From NCBI RefSeq assembly GCF_013387475.1, contig NZ_VWNB01000003.1, forward strand, positions 158,722 through 222,721: a stretch of DNA of 64,000 bases. The letters run 5' to 3'. Within the stretch, counting starts at the first letter, position 1; each line of letters opens with the position of its first letter. Source of the stretch: Mariprofundus sp. KV (lineage in GTDB: Bacteria > Pseudomonadota > Zetaproteobacteria > Mariprofundales > Mariprofundaceae). The notes under the pieces are model-generated. The model was not told the origin of the DNA. It saw only the letters and a list, made by a program, of their open reading frames with translations, and did not search any database. The translations under genes and the position numbers were made by a program. This document shows, piece by piece, positions 51,924 through 62,056 of this stretch.

Positions 51924-53396
51924 ATGAATGTAGAGATATTAGCAGTTGCGGATGCAGTCGCACGTGAAAAATCAGTAGAGCGCGAGCTTGTACTTGAAGC
52001 GATGGAACAGGCGCTGAAGACCGCTGCGCGCAGAACCTATCCGGGCAAAGAGGTGGTTGCGGAGATTGACCGCATGACAGGCGAAATTCGCCTCTTCCAC
52101 GTTCGTACCGTTGTGACAGAAGAAGAGTTTGAAGAGGAGGAGAATCACCTCACCCTTGAACAGGGTCAGGCGATTGATCCTGCTGCCGAGATCGGCACCG
52201 AGTTCCGTGAATCACTGCCACCGATTGAACTGGGCCGCATTGCAGCCCAGACCGCCAAGCAGGTGATTAACCAGAAGATTCGTGAAGCTGAGCGTGATCG
52301 TGTGATCGCTGAGTATGAGCCGCGCGTTGGTGAGTTGATCACCGGTATCGTGAAACGTGTTGAGCGTGGCAATGTCTACGTTGATCTGGGTCGTGGCGAA
52401 GCTGTGATGTACCGCGAAGATCTGCTGCCGCGTGAAACCTTCCGACAGGGCGACCGTGTGCGTGCCTATCTGCGTGAAGTGCGCAACCAGACAAAAGGTC
52501 CGCTGGTATTCATCTCCCGCTCTGATGCAGGCATGGTGCTGCGTCTGTTTGAGCAGGAAGTACCTGAGATTGAAGATGGTGTGGTTGCTATTCAGGCGAT
52601 CGCTCGTGATCCCGGCTCACGCAGTAAGATTGCTGTGATCTCTACCGATGCGGCTGTTGATCCAGTCGGTGCCTGCGTGGGTATGCGCGGCGCTCGTGTG
52701 CAGGCAGTTGTGAATGAGCTGCATGGTGAGAAGATCGATATTATCGAGTGGACTGAAGATCCGGCTGTGTTTGTTGTGAATGCACTGGCTCCGGCAGAGA
52801 TCGAGCGTGTACTGGTTGATGAAGCAACCAACACCATCGAAGTCGCTGTAAGTGAAGAGAACCTGGCTATCGCCATTGGCCGTCGTGGTCAGAACGTGCG
52901 TCTGGCTTCCGAGCTGACCGGCTGGGGTATTGAGCTGATGAGTGCGGGCGAAGAGAAAGAGCGTCGCTCTGAAGAGATCGCAAGTGCCAAGCTGGTATTC
53001 CAGGAGGGGCTTGATGTTGATGAAGATTTCGCTGCCGTACTGGTGGATGAAGGCTTCTTCAGCCTTGAGGATCTGGCTTACTGTGCGGTAGAGGATATCT
53101 CAGGCATTGCCGGACTTGATGACGAAGTGGCGCAGGAGCTGCAGAAGCGTGCTCGTAATGTGCTGCTGGATCAGGCGCTGCAGAGTGCCGATGAGGGTGA
53201 AAGCAAGGTGTCACTGCTGGATCTGCCGGGAATGACACGTGAAATTGCCGAGCAGCTTGCTGCCCGTGACATGATCACTGTTGATGCACTGGCTGATGCG
53301 GCCGGTGATGAGATTGAAGATATTGAGGGGCTAAGCCGTGAACAGGCTGATGCGCTGATTATCGCTGCTCGTGAGGCTTCCGGCTGGTTTGACTAA
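51924..53396 (+). CDS. nusA: Transcription termination/antitermination factor NusA
   Basis: 490 aa. N-terminal RNAP-binding domain, S1 domain (LITGIVKRVERGNVYVDLGRGEAVMYREDLLPRE), two KH domains (GACVGMRGARVQAVVNELHGEKIDI, IAIGRRGQNVRLASELTGW) and a pair of acidic AR-type repeats at the C-terminus. Standard length for proteobacteria. Confidence 0.97.
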   Translation: MNVEILAVADAVAREKSVERELVLEAMEQALKTAARRTYPGKEVVAEIDRMTGEIRLFHVRTVVTEEEFEEEENHLTLEQGQAIDPAAEIGTEFRESLPPIELGRIAAQTAKQVINQKIREAERDRVIAEYEPRVGELITGIVKRVERGNVYVDLGRGEAVMYREDLLPRETFRQGDRVRAYLREVRNQTKGPLVFISRSDAGMVLRLFEQEVPEIEDGVVAIQAIARDPGSRSKIAVISTDAAVDPVGACVGMRGARVQAVVNELHGEKIDIIEWTEDPAVFVVNALAPAEIERVLVDEATNTIEVAVSEENLAIAIGRRGQNVRLASELTGWGIELMSAGEEKERRSEEIASAKLVFQEGLDVDEDFAAVLVDEGFFSLEDLAYCAVEDISGIAGLDDEVAQELQKRARNVLLDQALQSADEGESKVSLLDLPGMTREIAEQLAARDMITVDALADAAGDEIEDIEGLSREQADALIIAAREASGWFD

Positions 53397-54003
53397 GTCG
53401 GATCATTGCTCAGAGAGGCGCTGTGTCGCCTGTCGAAGCAGTCTGCCCAGGCAGGATATGCTCAGATTGATTGTCGATGACGAAGGCCAGATTTGGCCTG
53501 ATCTGTTGCATAAGCTGCCGGGTAGAGGGTTTTACCTCTGCATGCAGGCTGACTGCCTGTCGGGCATGAGTGACAAGCGCCTGCAGCCATTGCGGGCGAA
53601 GTTCACAGTGGATTTTCCACAGTGGATGCTGTTGAAGGAGCGTTTGCACACCATCCTTCACAAGCAGTTGCTGCAGATGTTTACGCGGCTGCGGGTAAAA
53701 ACAGAGATCGGCAGGGATGCAGTAATGCATCGTCTGTGGAATAATGCGCCGTTGCTATTGCTCATAGCTTCGGATGCAGGTGATGCAGTGGTTCGGCAGA
53801 TTGAATCGGCTGTTGAAAAACGAGAGCAGGCAGGAGATCCATCGCGTCTCTTACGTGTCGGATCCAAGCAGTGGCTTGGTGAGATGCTGGGGCGAGAGGA
53901 TGTCGCAGTTGCAGCACTGGCAACTTCCGGCATGATGGCGACGAACGTCAGGAAGCTGCACCAGTTTTGTGTCTGGTACGGACAACTAAAGGCAATAGGG
54001 TAA
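53389..54003 (+). CDS. YlxR-YlxQ fusion-like RNA-binding protein
   Basis: 204 aa. N-terminal YlxR (DUF448) domain: RRCVACRSSLPRQDMLRLIV and LPGRGFYLC. The rest looks like a divergent ribosomal L7Ae/YlxQ domain (HRLWNNAPLLLLIASDAGDAVVRQI). Both usually lie as separate genes between nusA and infB. The start is uncertain: TTG 53389 overlaps nusA stop, or GTG 53371 gives six more residues. Confidence 0.8.
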   Translation: MTKSDHCSERRCVACRSSLPRQDMLRLIVDDEGQIWPDLLHKLPGRGFYLCMQADCLSGMSDKRLQPLRAKFTVDFPQWMLLKERLHTILHKQLLQMFTRLRVKTEIGRDAVMHRLWNNAPLLLLIASDAGDAVVRQIESAVEKREQAGDPSRLLRVGSKQWLGEMLGREDVAVAALATSGMMATNVRKLHQFCVWYGQLKAIG

Positions 54004-54012
54004 GTAGTAAAC

Positions 54013-57000
54013 ATGGCTAAACGTATTCTCGATCTGGCAAAAGAACTCAACGTGGAAGCGTCTGATATTCAACGAGTTGCCGTACAGTGCAACATCGTGG
54101 TGAGCGGACCTACCAGTACGCTGGATGCCGATGATCAGGCGAAGGTTCGCGCTGCGATGAAAAAGGCAGCCAGGCCGGATGCCCAGAAGAGTGGCGGTAA
54201 AACACTTACCCTGAACCGCCCGATGGTTGCCGGACAGTCGCGCAGTGGCGCTCAGGTAGAGGGGCGTGGCCGTACTGTTGAGGTTGCGGTGCGTCGCCGC
54301 CATACCCCGGTTGCCAAGCCCGGTGCAGTATCAAGGCCAACAGCTGATACAGCCAAGTCCCCGACAGTTGAGAGTAAACCTCTGGCTCCGGCTCAGCGTG
54401 CCGCTGCAGCTGTTGAGCAGAAGAAACTCGATGAGATTAAAAAGAGCCAGGAACAGGCTGCCGCCGCTGCAGCTAAACGCGCTGAAGTTAAAGTTGAAGT
54501 GAAAAAACCTGTTGTCGCTACACCACCTGCTGCCGCACCGGTCAGTGCGGTGAAGAGAACCGGCCCTACACCAGCCCAGCGCGCCGCTGCGGCAACAGCA
54601 GCGACGAGAACTGCAACCCCTGCAGTCAATCGTCCTGCTGCTGAACGTCCACAGGCACGTCCGGGTGAGCGTCCGCAGGTACAGCGTCCACAGGCACGTC
54701 CGGGTGAGCGTCCGCAGGGGCAGCGTCCACAGGCACGTCCGGGTGAGCGTCCGCAAGGGCAGCGTCCGCAGGCACGTCCGGGTGAGCGTCCGCAGAATCG
54801 TCCCGGCACCCAGCCGAACCAGCCGACCCATAAAGGGCCGCGTACCACCATTCGCCGTGGTTTGACACCTGCCCAGATCGCTGCATCGAAAGCGCCAAGC
54901 TCTTCGGTCAAACAGATTGAGAAGAAGATTTCAGATGATCGTGCACAGCAGCGCAGAAGTGCGCCACAGAATCGTCCGGATCGTAATGCGTCGCCTGCAC
55001 AGCAGGCGGCTACACGCAGGACACCATCGGTTGCCGTCTCTCCTGATGCATCAACAGCGCCGCCACCACCAGGTGCTCAGCGCCGCCGCGGCGGCCCCGG
55101 TGGTGCAAGACCACAGCGCAGGCTCTCACCTGCAGAGAAGGCTGCACGCAGGGATTACGCCTCCAAACGTCATGAGATACTGACACCTGAACAGCAGGAT
55201 CGTCAGGCGCGTCTGGCTCGTGGCTCCAGAAAACGTGATCTGGGTGTCAACAAGGATGATGAAGCCTTTGTGGTACGTACAGTTGAGGTGACCGATCCGA
55301 TTATGGTTTCTGAACTGGCCAGCCGTATGGCGTTCAAGAGTGCTCAGGTTGTACGCAAGCTCTTTGAGATGGGCATGCCTACCACTGTGAATGAAGCGAT
55401 CGATGCTGAAACAGCTGTACTGATCGTTGAAGAGTTCGGTCATAACGCCAAGATTATCAATGCCGCTGCAGTAGAAGATGTGCTGGTAGAGGATACCTCT
55501 GAAGATAATGAAGAGGATCTGGTGCCGCGTCCGCCTGTTGTGGTTGTGATGGGTCACGTGGATCACGGTAAAACCTCGATTCTGGATGCCCTGCGCAAAG
55601 CGCATGTGGCTGATGGTGAAGCGGGTGGCATTACCCAGCATATCGGTGCCTACATGGTGAAACTGGCTACCGGTGAGCGCGTTGTGTTCATCGATACACC
55701 TGGTCATGAAGCATTTACCGGATTGCGAGCACGAGGTGCCAGCATGACCGACGTGGCTGTACTGGTTGTTGCAGCCGATGATGGTGTGATGCCGCAGACC
55801 GTTGAGGCACTGAACCATGCACGTGCAGCCGGTGTACCGATTATTGTTGCCGTGAATAAGATGGATAAAGATGGGGCTGATCCTGAGAAGGTGATGCGTC
55901 AGCTCTCCGAACATAACCTGCTGCCAGAAGAGTGGGGCGGAGACACCATGTTTGTACCGGTTTCAGCTCATACCGGTCAGGGCCTGGATGATCTGCTTGA
56001 GAATCTGGCACTGCAGACTGAAATTCTCGAACTCAAAGCCAATCCCGAGCGTCGTGGTAAGGGTATCGTGGTTGAATCACGTCTGGATCGCGGTCGTGGC
56101 CCGGTGGCTACTGTTCTGGTTCAGAATGGTACCTTCAAACAGGGTGATACCGTGGTGGTTGGCTCTGCAACAGGACGCCTGCGTGCGATTGTTGATGAGA
56201 ACTCCGTGCAGCACCGTACTGCCGGCCCGTCGATTCCGTTTGAGCTGCTGGGCCTGGACTCTGTTCCGGAAGCCGGACAGGAGATCTTTGCTGTTGAGAG
56301 TGAGAAACAGGCACGTGATATTGTTCGCTACCGTAAAGACAGGGAGCGCGAGATGGGTGCTGAAGCCAAGAAACGCGCCAGCCTTGATGAGCTGTTTGCT
56401 GATCTGCAGAGCGGCATCAAGGAAGTTCCTGTGCTGATCAAGGGTGATGTGACCGGTTCGGTTGAAGCGATGGCTGAATCACTGGCCAAGGCCGGTACCG
56501 ATGAGGTGAAGGTGAAGGTTGTGCACAAGGGAATCGGTGGTATCACCGAATCTGATGTGATGCTCGCATCTGCTGCTAACGCCATCATTATCGGCTTTAA
56601 TGTCCGACCTGAGGCCAAAGCCAAGAAAGTGGCTGAAGTTGAAGGCGTAGATATCCGTTTCTACAAGATTATTTATGAAGCCATTGATGAGATTAAGGCC
56701 GCGATGGCCGGCGTTCTTTCACCGAATAAGGTGGAGAAGGTTACCGGTGAAGCTGAAGTTCGTGATGTCTTTGTCTCTCCGAAGATCGGCGCTGTTGCCG
56801 GTTGCTACATGACCGATGGTATAGTGACTCGTGGTGCCCATGTACGCGTACTGCGCGAAGGTGTGATGATCTACGATGGCATGCTCGCTTCTCTGCGTCG
56901 CTTCAAAGACGATGTCAAAGAGGTGAAGAGCGGTTACGAGTGCGGTATGAGTATTGAGAAGTTCAATGATGTGAAGGTCGGGGATCGCTTCGAGTTTTAT

Positions 57001-57030
57001 ATCATTGAGGAAGTAGCGGCTACGCTGTAA
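54013..57030 (+). CDS. infB: Translation initiation factor IF-2
   Basis: 1005 aa, longer than E. coli IF-2 (890 aa), because of a long low-complexity linker. IF2_N domain at start ([31 protein letters not shown]); Ala/Pro/Arg/Gln linker (about 80-400) with a 13-residue tandem repeat; second IF2 N domain ([15 protein letters not shown] region); G domain with GHVDHGKTS beginning at 514, DTPGHEAF and NKMDKD; domains II-IV to the end. Confidence 0.96.
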   Translation: MAKRILDLAKELNVEASDIQRVAVQCNIVVSGPTSTLDADDQAKVRAAMKKAARPDAQKSGGKTLTLNRPMVAGQSRSGAQVEGRGRTVEVAVRRRHTPVAKPGAVSRPTADTAKSPTVESKPLAPAQRAAAAVEQKKLDEIKKSQEQAAAAAAKRAEVKVEVKKPVVATPPAAAPVSAVKRTGPTPAQRAAAATAATRTATPAVNRPAAERPQARPGERPQVQRPQARPGERPQGQRPQARPGERPQGQRPQARPGERPQNRPGTQPNQPTHKGPRTTIRRGLTPAQIAASKAPSSSVKQIEKKISDDRAQQRRSAPQNRPDRNASPAQQAATRRTPSVAVSPDASTAPPPPGAQRRRGGPGGARPQRRLSPAEKAARRDYASKRHEILTPEQQDRQARLARGSRKRDLGVNKDDEAFVVRTVEVTDPIMVSELASRMAFKSAQVVRKLFEMGMPTTVNEAIDAETAVLIVEEFGHNAKIINAAAVEDVLVEDTSEDNEEDLVPRPPVVVVMGHVDHGKTSILDALRKAHVADGEAGGITQHIGAYMVKLATGERVVFIDTPGHEAFTGLRARGASMTDVAVLVVAADDGVMPQTVEALNHARAAGVPIIVAVNKMDKDGADPEKVMRQLSEHNLLPEEWGGDTMFVPVSAHTGQGLDDLLENLALQTEILELKANPERRGKGIVVESRLDRGRGPVATVLVQNGTFKQGDTVVVGSATGRLRAIVDENSVQHRTAGPSIPFELLGLDSVPEAGQEIFAVESEKQARDIVRYRKDREREMGAEAKKRASLDELFADLQSGIKEVPVLIKGDVTGSVEAMAESLAKAGTDEVKVKVVHKGIGGITESDVMLASAANAIIIGFNVRPEAKAKKVAEVEGVDIRFYKIIYEAIDEIKAAMAGVLSPNKVEKVTGEAEVRDVFVSPKIGAVAGCYMTDGIVTRGAHVRVLREGVMIYDGMLASLRRFKDDVKEVKSGYECGMSIEKFNDVKVGDRFEFYIIEEVAATL
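54646..54801 (+). repeat. 39-bp tandem repeat inside infB, four copies
   Basis: Encodes [11 protein letters not shown] followed by VQ, GQ, GQ or NR; four copies of 13 codons with near-identical DNA, so recently expanded or homogenised. Confidence 0.88.
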
Positions 57031-57036
57031 AGCGTT

Positions 57037-57384
57037 ATGAGACATATGCCACCTGCGCAGCAGCGCTTTCTGACCGATATTCAGCGTCTGCTCTCCACAC
57101 TTCTGCTTCGTGATGTTGCCGATCCTAGGCTGTTTAACATCTCCATTACCCGTGTTGAGTCACCGGGGCGCCAGATGGTGGATGTCTGGGTGTTTCGCAG
57201 CCAGGAAGAGGATCAGAAATCGGTTATCAGGGCACTTGAACGTATCACGCCCCATTTTGAACATGAACTCAGGCGTGCGCTGCCAAAACGACGTATACCT
57301 AAACTCAGATTCAAATGGGATTCGGCTTTTGAAAAGAGTGGCGATGTGCTGATGCTGTTGAAAAAACTTGAGGCGTCAGATTGA
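57037..57384 (+). CDS. rbfA: Ribosome-binding factor A
   Basis: 115 aa KH-type protein that aids 16S rRNA 5' end processing on the 30S subunit. ISITRVESPGRQMVDVWVF and RRALPKRRIPKLRFKWDSAFEKS. Overlaps nrnA by 4 nt. Confidence 0.93.
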   Translation: MRHMPPAQQRFLTDIQRLLSTLLLRDVADPRLFNISITRVESPGRQMVDVWVFRSQEEDQKSVIRALERITPHFEHELRRALPKRRIPKLRFKWDSAFEKSGDVLMLLKKLEASD

Positions 57385-58382
57385 CTCTCCCGTTAACTCC
57401 ACTGTTCTCTGATACGCAGTGGCAACCGATCATTGAGCAGATTGAGAAGGCCGACTCCATTACCCTGACCACCCACTGTAATCCGGATGGCGACGGTATC
57501 GGTTCTGAGCTGGCACTCTATGATGCCTTTACCCGTATGGGTAAAAAGGTGCACATGTTTAACCGTGATGGCATCCCGCGCATCTACACATTTCTCGAAC
57601 ACGCCTGGAATATCGAACGTGGCGCGCCCTATCCAGAGGCCCACCATGATGATCTGATTATCAGCCTTGATAGCGGTTCGCGTGGTCGACTGGGTCTGCC
57701 TGATAGCTTTTTTGCAGGGCGCACGCTGATCAATATCGACCACCATGCCAGCAACCAGTGCTATGGTGATTATAATGTTGTTGATTGCCGTTACTGTGCG
57801 ACCGGTGCGATGGTGTTCGATCTTCTTATCGCCATGGGTCAGCCACTGAGTGTAGCCAGTGCCAGTGCTATCTATACCTCTATACTGACAGATACAGCAA
57901 GTTTCCGTCTTGCCAGTACCACCGCCGGCGTCTATCGCATGGCTGCCGATCTGGTGGATGCCGGAGCCAAACCCTGGCCGATCAGTATGGGCGTTTATGA
58001 GAGTCGTCCGCTTGCCGGTCTGCATATTCTCTCAGCATGCCTTGAGACACTGGAGATTCGGGATGAGGGACGTTCTGCCTGGATGTTTATCAACCAGGAG
58101 ATGTATGATGCTACCGGTGCTGATGTCGAAGATTCAGAAGGGCTGATCGATTATGGACGCAGTATTCACGGCGTTGAAGTGGCAGTGTTGATGCGCATTG
58201 ATGAGTCCGGCCCTGAGTGCTGGAAGGTCAATTTCCGAGCCAAAACCAAGGCTGATGTTGGTGCTCTGGCTGCCTCTCTGGGTGGTGGTGGTCACCACTA
58301 TGCAGCTGGTTGTATGTTACGCGGCAACTTTGAAGATGTGCGTGACAGAGTTCAGACCGCAGTCAGCGAGCTGCTCGCTTAA
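57381..58382 (+). CDS. nrnA: DHH-family phosphoesterase, NrnA-like
   Basis: 333 aa. DHH motif I HCNPDGDGIGSE, motif II DSGSRGRLG, motif III NIDHHASN, and DHHA1 end GGGGHHYAAGC. This is the oligoribonuclease / pAp phosphatase that degrades nanoRNAs and pAp, also a c-di-GMP turnover end point (pGpG) in some species. TTG start in the TTGA overlap with rbfA. Confidence 0.92.
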   Translation: MTLPLTPLFSDTQWQPIIEQIEKADSITLTTHCNPDGDGIGSELALYDAFTRMGKKVHMFNRDGIPRIYTFLEHAWNIERGAPYPEAHHDDLIISLDSGSRGRLGLPDSFFAGRTLINIDHHASNQCYGDYNVVDCRYCATGAMVFDLLIAMGQPLSVASASAIYTSILTDTASFRLASTTAGVYRMAADLVDAGAKPWPISMGVYESRPLAGLHILSACLETLEIRDEGRSAWMFINQEMYDATGADVEDSEGLIDYGRSIHGVEVAVLMRIDESGPECWKVNFRAKTKADVGALAASLGGGGHHYAAGCMLRGNFEDVRDRVQTAVSELLA

Positions 58383-58397
58383 CCCTTTTAAGATTAC

Positions 58398-59324
58398 ATG
58401 ATCTCTGTTCTACCTGTTTCAGGCATTGTTTTCCTTGATAAGCCGCTGGGTTGGAGTTCGCGTCAGGCGGTCAATGAGGTGATGCGCCTCTTCTCACCGC
58501 CCGGCAAAAAGAGGATCAAAGCCGGTCATGGCGGCACACTTGATCCACTGGCGACAGGTATGCTGCCGATTCTGCTAGGTGAAGCGACGCGTTATGCTGA
58601 ACTGGGACTGAGTGCGGATAAATCCTACCGTGTCACCTTTGATCTGAGTTATCAGAGCGATACCCTGGATCGCGAAGGGGAGGTTACTGCCCGTTTTGAT
58701 CAGACCATCTCAGAGGCAGAGCTGCAGGATATACTGCCTCAGTTTTGCGGAGAGATTGATCAGACACCGCCGATCTACTCAGCCATTCGTATTGATGGCA
58801 AACGTGCCCATGAGATGGCGCGCAAGGGTGAAGCGGTAGAGATGAAGTCACGCCGTGTAACCATTCATCAATTGCAGCTGCTCGCATTTGAATTTCCACT
58901 GGTGACACTGGAGGTGCACTGCTCCAAGGGTGCCTATATCCGTTCACTGGCCCGCGATATTGGCGTCACTCTGCATATGGGTGGCTGCGTGACTGAGCTC
59001 AGGCGGTTATCAACCGGTGGCTGGCCTGAAGCACTGATGGTGACCATTGAACAGCTGCACGAGCAGCGCCAACAGTGTCTGTTACCTCTGGCATCATGGC
59101 TGCGTAACCTCGAACGAACGGAGATTTCAGCTTCTGAGGCGAAACGGTTTCTGCAGGGGCAGCGGATTCAACTGAAGTCGACATGTGAAGATGAGGATGA
59201 ACGGGACGTGGCTGTTTTTGAAGGTGAGACGCTGCTGGGAACAGGTTCAATGAAGGCAGGTCTTAACCATATGGTGCTGCATCCGGGCCGGCTTCTGCCC
59301 TCTGCACAGGAGCAGTACCGGTGA
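58398..59324 (+). CDS. truB: tRNA pseudouridine(55) synthase
   Basis: 308 aa. Catalytic Asp49 in GHGGTLDPLATGMLP; KSYRVTFDLSYQSDTLDREG and CSKGAYIRSLARDIG follow. PUA-like C-terminal tail. Overlaps the next gene by 4 nt. Confidence 0.96.
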   Translation: MISVLPVSGIVFLDKPLGWSSRQAVNEVMRLFSPPGKKRIKAGHGGTLDPLATGMLPILLGEATRYAELGLSADKSYRVTFDLSYQSDTLDREGEVTARFDQTISEAELQDILPQFCGEIDQTPPIYSAIRIDGKRAHEMARKGEAVEMKSRRVTIHQLQLLAFEFPLVTLEVHCSKGAYIRSLARDIGVTLHMGGCVTELRRLSTGGWPEALMVTIEQLHEQRQQCLLPLASWLRNLERTEISASEAKRFLQGQRIQLKSTCEDEDERDVAVFEGETLLGTGSMKAGLNHMVLHPGRLLPSAQEQYR

Positions 59325-59923
59325 GTGCGGATCTGGAAAAAACAAAAAAGAGAAATTATATTATGTTAGGCTTGGCCTTTGTCGGACTGCTTGTTCTTAA
59401 TCAGTTCAATGCTGACCAGAGCCAGAAAAAAGAGGAGGAGAGTAGCGTGGGACTATTTGCATCAGCACCGAAAGCAGGTGATAAGGATATTCCGGAAGGA
59501 AATCACATTAAAATGGAGACAGAGAAGGGTGATATTCTGATTGAGCTCTACCCTGATTCGGCACCGAATCATGTCGCTAACTTCAAGTTTCTGGCTGGTA
59601 AAGGTTTTTACGACGGCCTTACTTTCCACCGTGTCATTGCCGGTTTCATGGCTCAGGGCGGCGATCCTGATGGTAATGGCATGGGCGGCCCCGGTTATCA
59701 GATTGATGCCGAGTTCAATGAGCGTAAACATGTGCGCGGCACACTCGCCATGGCGCGCTCCGCCAACCCGAATTCAGCCGGTAGCCAGTTCTACATCTGC
59801 TATGGCGACACCCCGCATCTGGATGGTCAGTACACCATCTTCGGTCAGGTGATTGAGGGCATGCAGGCTGTTGACGATATCCGTCAGGGTGATGTCATGA
59901 CCAGGGTCTCAGTACTGCCTTAA
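59321..59923 (+). CDS. Cyclophilin-type peptidyl-prolyl cis-trans isomerase, membrane-anchored
   Basis: 200 aa. N-terminal anchor NYIMLGLAFVGLLVLNQF (about 12-29), a short Glu/Lys linker, then a cyclophilin domain: FHRVIAGFMAQGGDPDGNGMGGPGY and ARSANPNSAGSQFYIC with the catalytic Arg and Phe/Met residues. Probably acts in the periplasm. GTG start overlapping truB. Confidence 0.9.
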   Translation: MSADLEKTKKRNYIMLGLAFVGLLVLNQFNADQSQKKEEESSVGLFASAPKAGDKDIPEGNHIKMETEKGDILIELYPDSAPNHVANFKFLAGKGFYDGLTFHRVIAGFMAQGGDPDGNGMGGPGYQIDAEFNERKHVRGTLAMARSANPNSAGSQFYICYGDTPHLDGQYTIFGQVIEGMQAVDDIRQGDVMTRVSVLP

Positions 59924-59936
59924 CCAAGCACAAACT

Positions 59937-60064
59937 TTTACCACGAAGGCACAAAGGCACTAAGAAAGGGATTGATAATATTATTTATTCGGATTCCACT
60001 GTAATCGCTAACGGAGTATATAATATTCTGATTTTGCTTTGTGTCTCTGTGCCTTGGTGGTTAA
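59937..60064. repeat. Long intergenic inverted repeat
   Basis: Left arm TTTACCACGAAGGCACAAAG (59937-59956) plus GCAC; right arm (60041-60064) reads in reverse TTAACCACCAAGGCACAGAG. About 28-nt arms with about six differences, 80 bp apart, in the gap between two convergent genes. Confidence 0.7.
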
Positions 60065-60068
60065 TGAA

Positions 60069-61055
60069 TCACTTTTTTGCTGTTACAACCGCACGGATGG
60101 GGGCGGGATAACCTTCTATAGTGAGGCTTGAATCATGCGGATCAAGGAAGTGGGGCAGTGATTCGAACTGCATCCATGCAGTCGGCCGCTGCTCCTCAAC
60201 CGTAGTCGGACTGATATCAATGACCTGAACCGTTTTATAACCGGCCCGCTTCAGCCACAGTTTAAGCATGGCGACTGAGGGGATAAACCAGACATTGCGC
60301 ATCTTGGCATAACGTCCGTGTGGCATCAGGCATTGCGACTCATCACCCTCGATCACCAGCGTATCGAGTACCAGTTCACCACCATCATTGAGCAGCCCTT
60401 TCAGTTCAAGCAGATGATCAATAGGCGATTTGCGGTGATAGAGAATGCCCATGGAGAAGACCGTATCAAAGCAGTGCATCTTCTCAGGTATATCTTCGAT
60501 GCCCACAGGCAGAATAAATGCCGGAGCATCAGCGACGTAACGCTTGATGGTAGCAAAATGCATCGAGAAGAGCGGGGTCGGGTCGATGCCGATAACCAGC
60601 TTTGCATCATCGGCCAGCATGCGCCAGAGGTGATAGCCTGAGCCGCAACCGACATCAAGGATGGTGCGCCCGGCCAGAGGTGCGATGTGCTGCTTCAGGC
60701 GATCCCATTTCCAGTCGGAGTGCCATTCGGTATCGATATAAACACCGAACATCTCAAACGGCCCTTTGCGCCACGGGTGCATCTGCTTCAGAGCAGTTTC
60801 AATCGCGCTATGGCTCATGTCGGTGTCAGCCGCACAGCCGATTTTGACCGCTGAGGCATGAAGGTCGACTACTGAGGGGGTGACATCGGGCAGCGCATCA
60901 AAACCGCCTTGCCAGCGCCCCAGGTCGCCGTGTTTAAGTATTTTGTGCCAACCCTTCTCATGCAGTGCCATCAGTGTCTGAGAAAACGCAGCCAGCGAGG
61001 AGTGAGTCAGCTGCTCCTGCAGCTTCACCCCTTCGGCATCTCTGTAGGCTCTCAT
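60069..61055 (-). CDS. cmoB: tRNA U34 carboxymethyltransferase
   Basis: 328 aa. Uses carboxy-S-adenosylmethionine to make cmo5U34 in tRNA. LDVGCGSGYHLWRML (SAM motif), GVYIDTEWHSDWKWDRL and VFSMGILYHRKSPIDHL are CmoB hallmarks. Overlaps cmoA by 4 nt. Confidence 0.95.
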   Translation of the reverse strand: MRAYRDAEGVKLQEQLTHSSLAAFSQTLMALHEKGWHKILKHGDLGRWQGGFDALPDVTPSVVDLHASAVKIGCAADTDMSHSAIETALKQMHPWRKGPFEMFGVYIDTEWHSDWKWDRLKQHIAPLAGRTILDVGCGSGYHLWRMLADDAKLVIGIDPTPLFSMHFATIKRYVADAPAFILPVGIEDIPEKMHCFDTVFSMGILYHRKSPIDHLLELKGLLNDGGELVLDTLVIEGDESQCLMPHGRYAKMRNVWFIPSVAMLKLWLKRAGYKTVQVIDISPTTVEEQRPTAWMQFESLPHFLDPHDSSLTIEGYPAPIRAVVTAKK

Positions 61056-61762
61056 TTGACGGCAATCATGGAGGCGAAGTTAAAACACTGGAACCAGGTG
61101 TGGGATAAGGAGAAGCCTGCCTGCTGCAGACGGGCATGGTGGGTATTCAGCGTCTCCGGAACCAGCACATTTTCCAGTGCGCTGCGTTTGCGGCTGATCT
61201 CCATATCCGAATAACCCTGTGCACGTTTAAAGGCTTCATGCAGTGCAATCTGCCGCAGGGACTCATCGGTATCATCAAAGGTGATCTTCTCAGAGAGGAT
61301 CAGGACGCCACCGGGCCTTAAACCCCGGCAGATCCTGCTCAACAGGTTCAGCCGTTCATTGCTATCTACGAACTGGAGAACAAAGTTCAATACCACAACC
61401 GAACCGTTTTCGATCTCAGTTTCGAGAATGTCCTGACAACGAATTTCTACCGGTTCATCTTTGAGCAGCTGCTGACAGCGTTCAACCATGGCAGAGGAGT
61501 TATCTACCCCGATCACGCTGCACGCTTTGCCGCTGGCGCCACGGCTCAGGGCCATGGTGGCGGCACCAAGAGAGCAGCCCAGATCATAGAGGTTGGAGCC
61601 TTGCTGTGCATACTGATGAGCCAACAGCTCGACCATCTGCAGGGTCTGCCCATAGCCGGGGACGGAGCGATTGATCATATCGGCAAACACAGAGGCCACC
61701 TTGTCATCAAAGGTGAAACCATTGTTGTGGATCTCTGAGGTGTAGATGGCATCGCGGCTCAT
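61052..61762 (-). CDS. cmoA: Carboxy-S-adenosyl-L-methionine synthase
   Basis: 236 aa. Converts SAM and prephenate to carboxy-SAM for CmoB. FDDKVASVFADMINRSVPGYGQTL, LYDLGCSLGAATM and VVLNFVLQFVDSNERL are CmoA signatures. First gene of the cmoAB pair on the minus strand; divergent from the GGDEF gene. Confidence 0.95.
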   Translation of the reverse strand: MSRDAIYTSEIHNNGFTFDDKVASVFADMINRSVPGYGQTLQMVELLAHQYAQQGSNLYDLGCSLGAATMALSRGASGKACSVIGVDNSSAMVERCQQLLKDEPVEIRCQDILETEIENGSVVVLNFVLQFVDSNERLNLLSRICRGLRPGGVLILSEKITFDDTDESLRQIALHEAFKRAQGYSDMEISRKRSALENVLVPETLNTHHARLQQAGFSLSHTWFQCFNFASMIAVK

Positions 61763-62056
61763 GTGGCGAAACCTGACGTAAAATTGAAATGGATTAACCT
61801 TTTTTTTTCACCTTTACGTATAAGGCGGTTTTCGTATCGCGATTTCCCTTGCTATGACTGACTCCGAGCGGATATCCGGTTGCTTTTGAATCTGTTGGCC
61901 TGCCTCAGTTGTAATAGATTTCGCCATCCGGATAGGCGAGTCGTTGCGCATATTATCCGTTTTGGAACAATAATTGCTTTAAGTGCTATAACTTGCTGGA
62001 TTCGCTCTGATTGTGGGGGTACGCTGGCACGCGGAAATAGAAGAGGGGAGGATTGC

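Noticed and set aside
54646..54801. Repeats in infB as a CRISPR array
   Set aside because: Units are contiguous in-frame coding repeats of 39 bp without variable spacers.
54331..54911. Long reading frames on the minus strand over the infB linker
   Set aside because: They are repeat-rich shadows of the Pro/Arg/Ala codons of infB, without ribosome sites or conserved domains.
61880..62056. Upstream extension of the GAF-PAS-GGDEF gene from a TTG
   Set aside because: No ribosome site and non-domain-like residues; the ATG at 62057 has a strong GGGGAGG.
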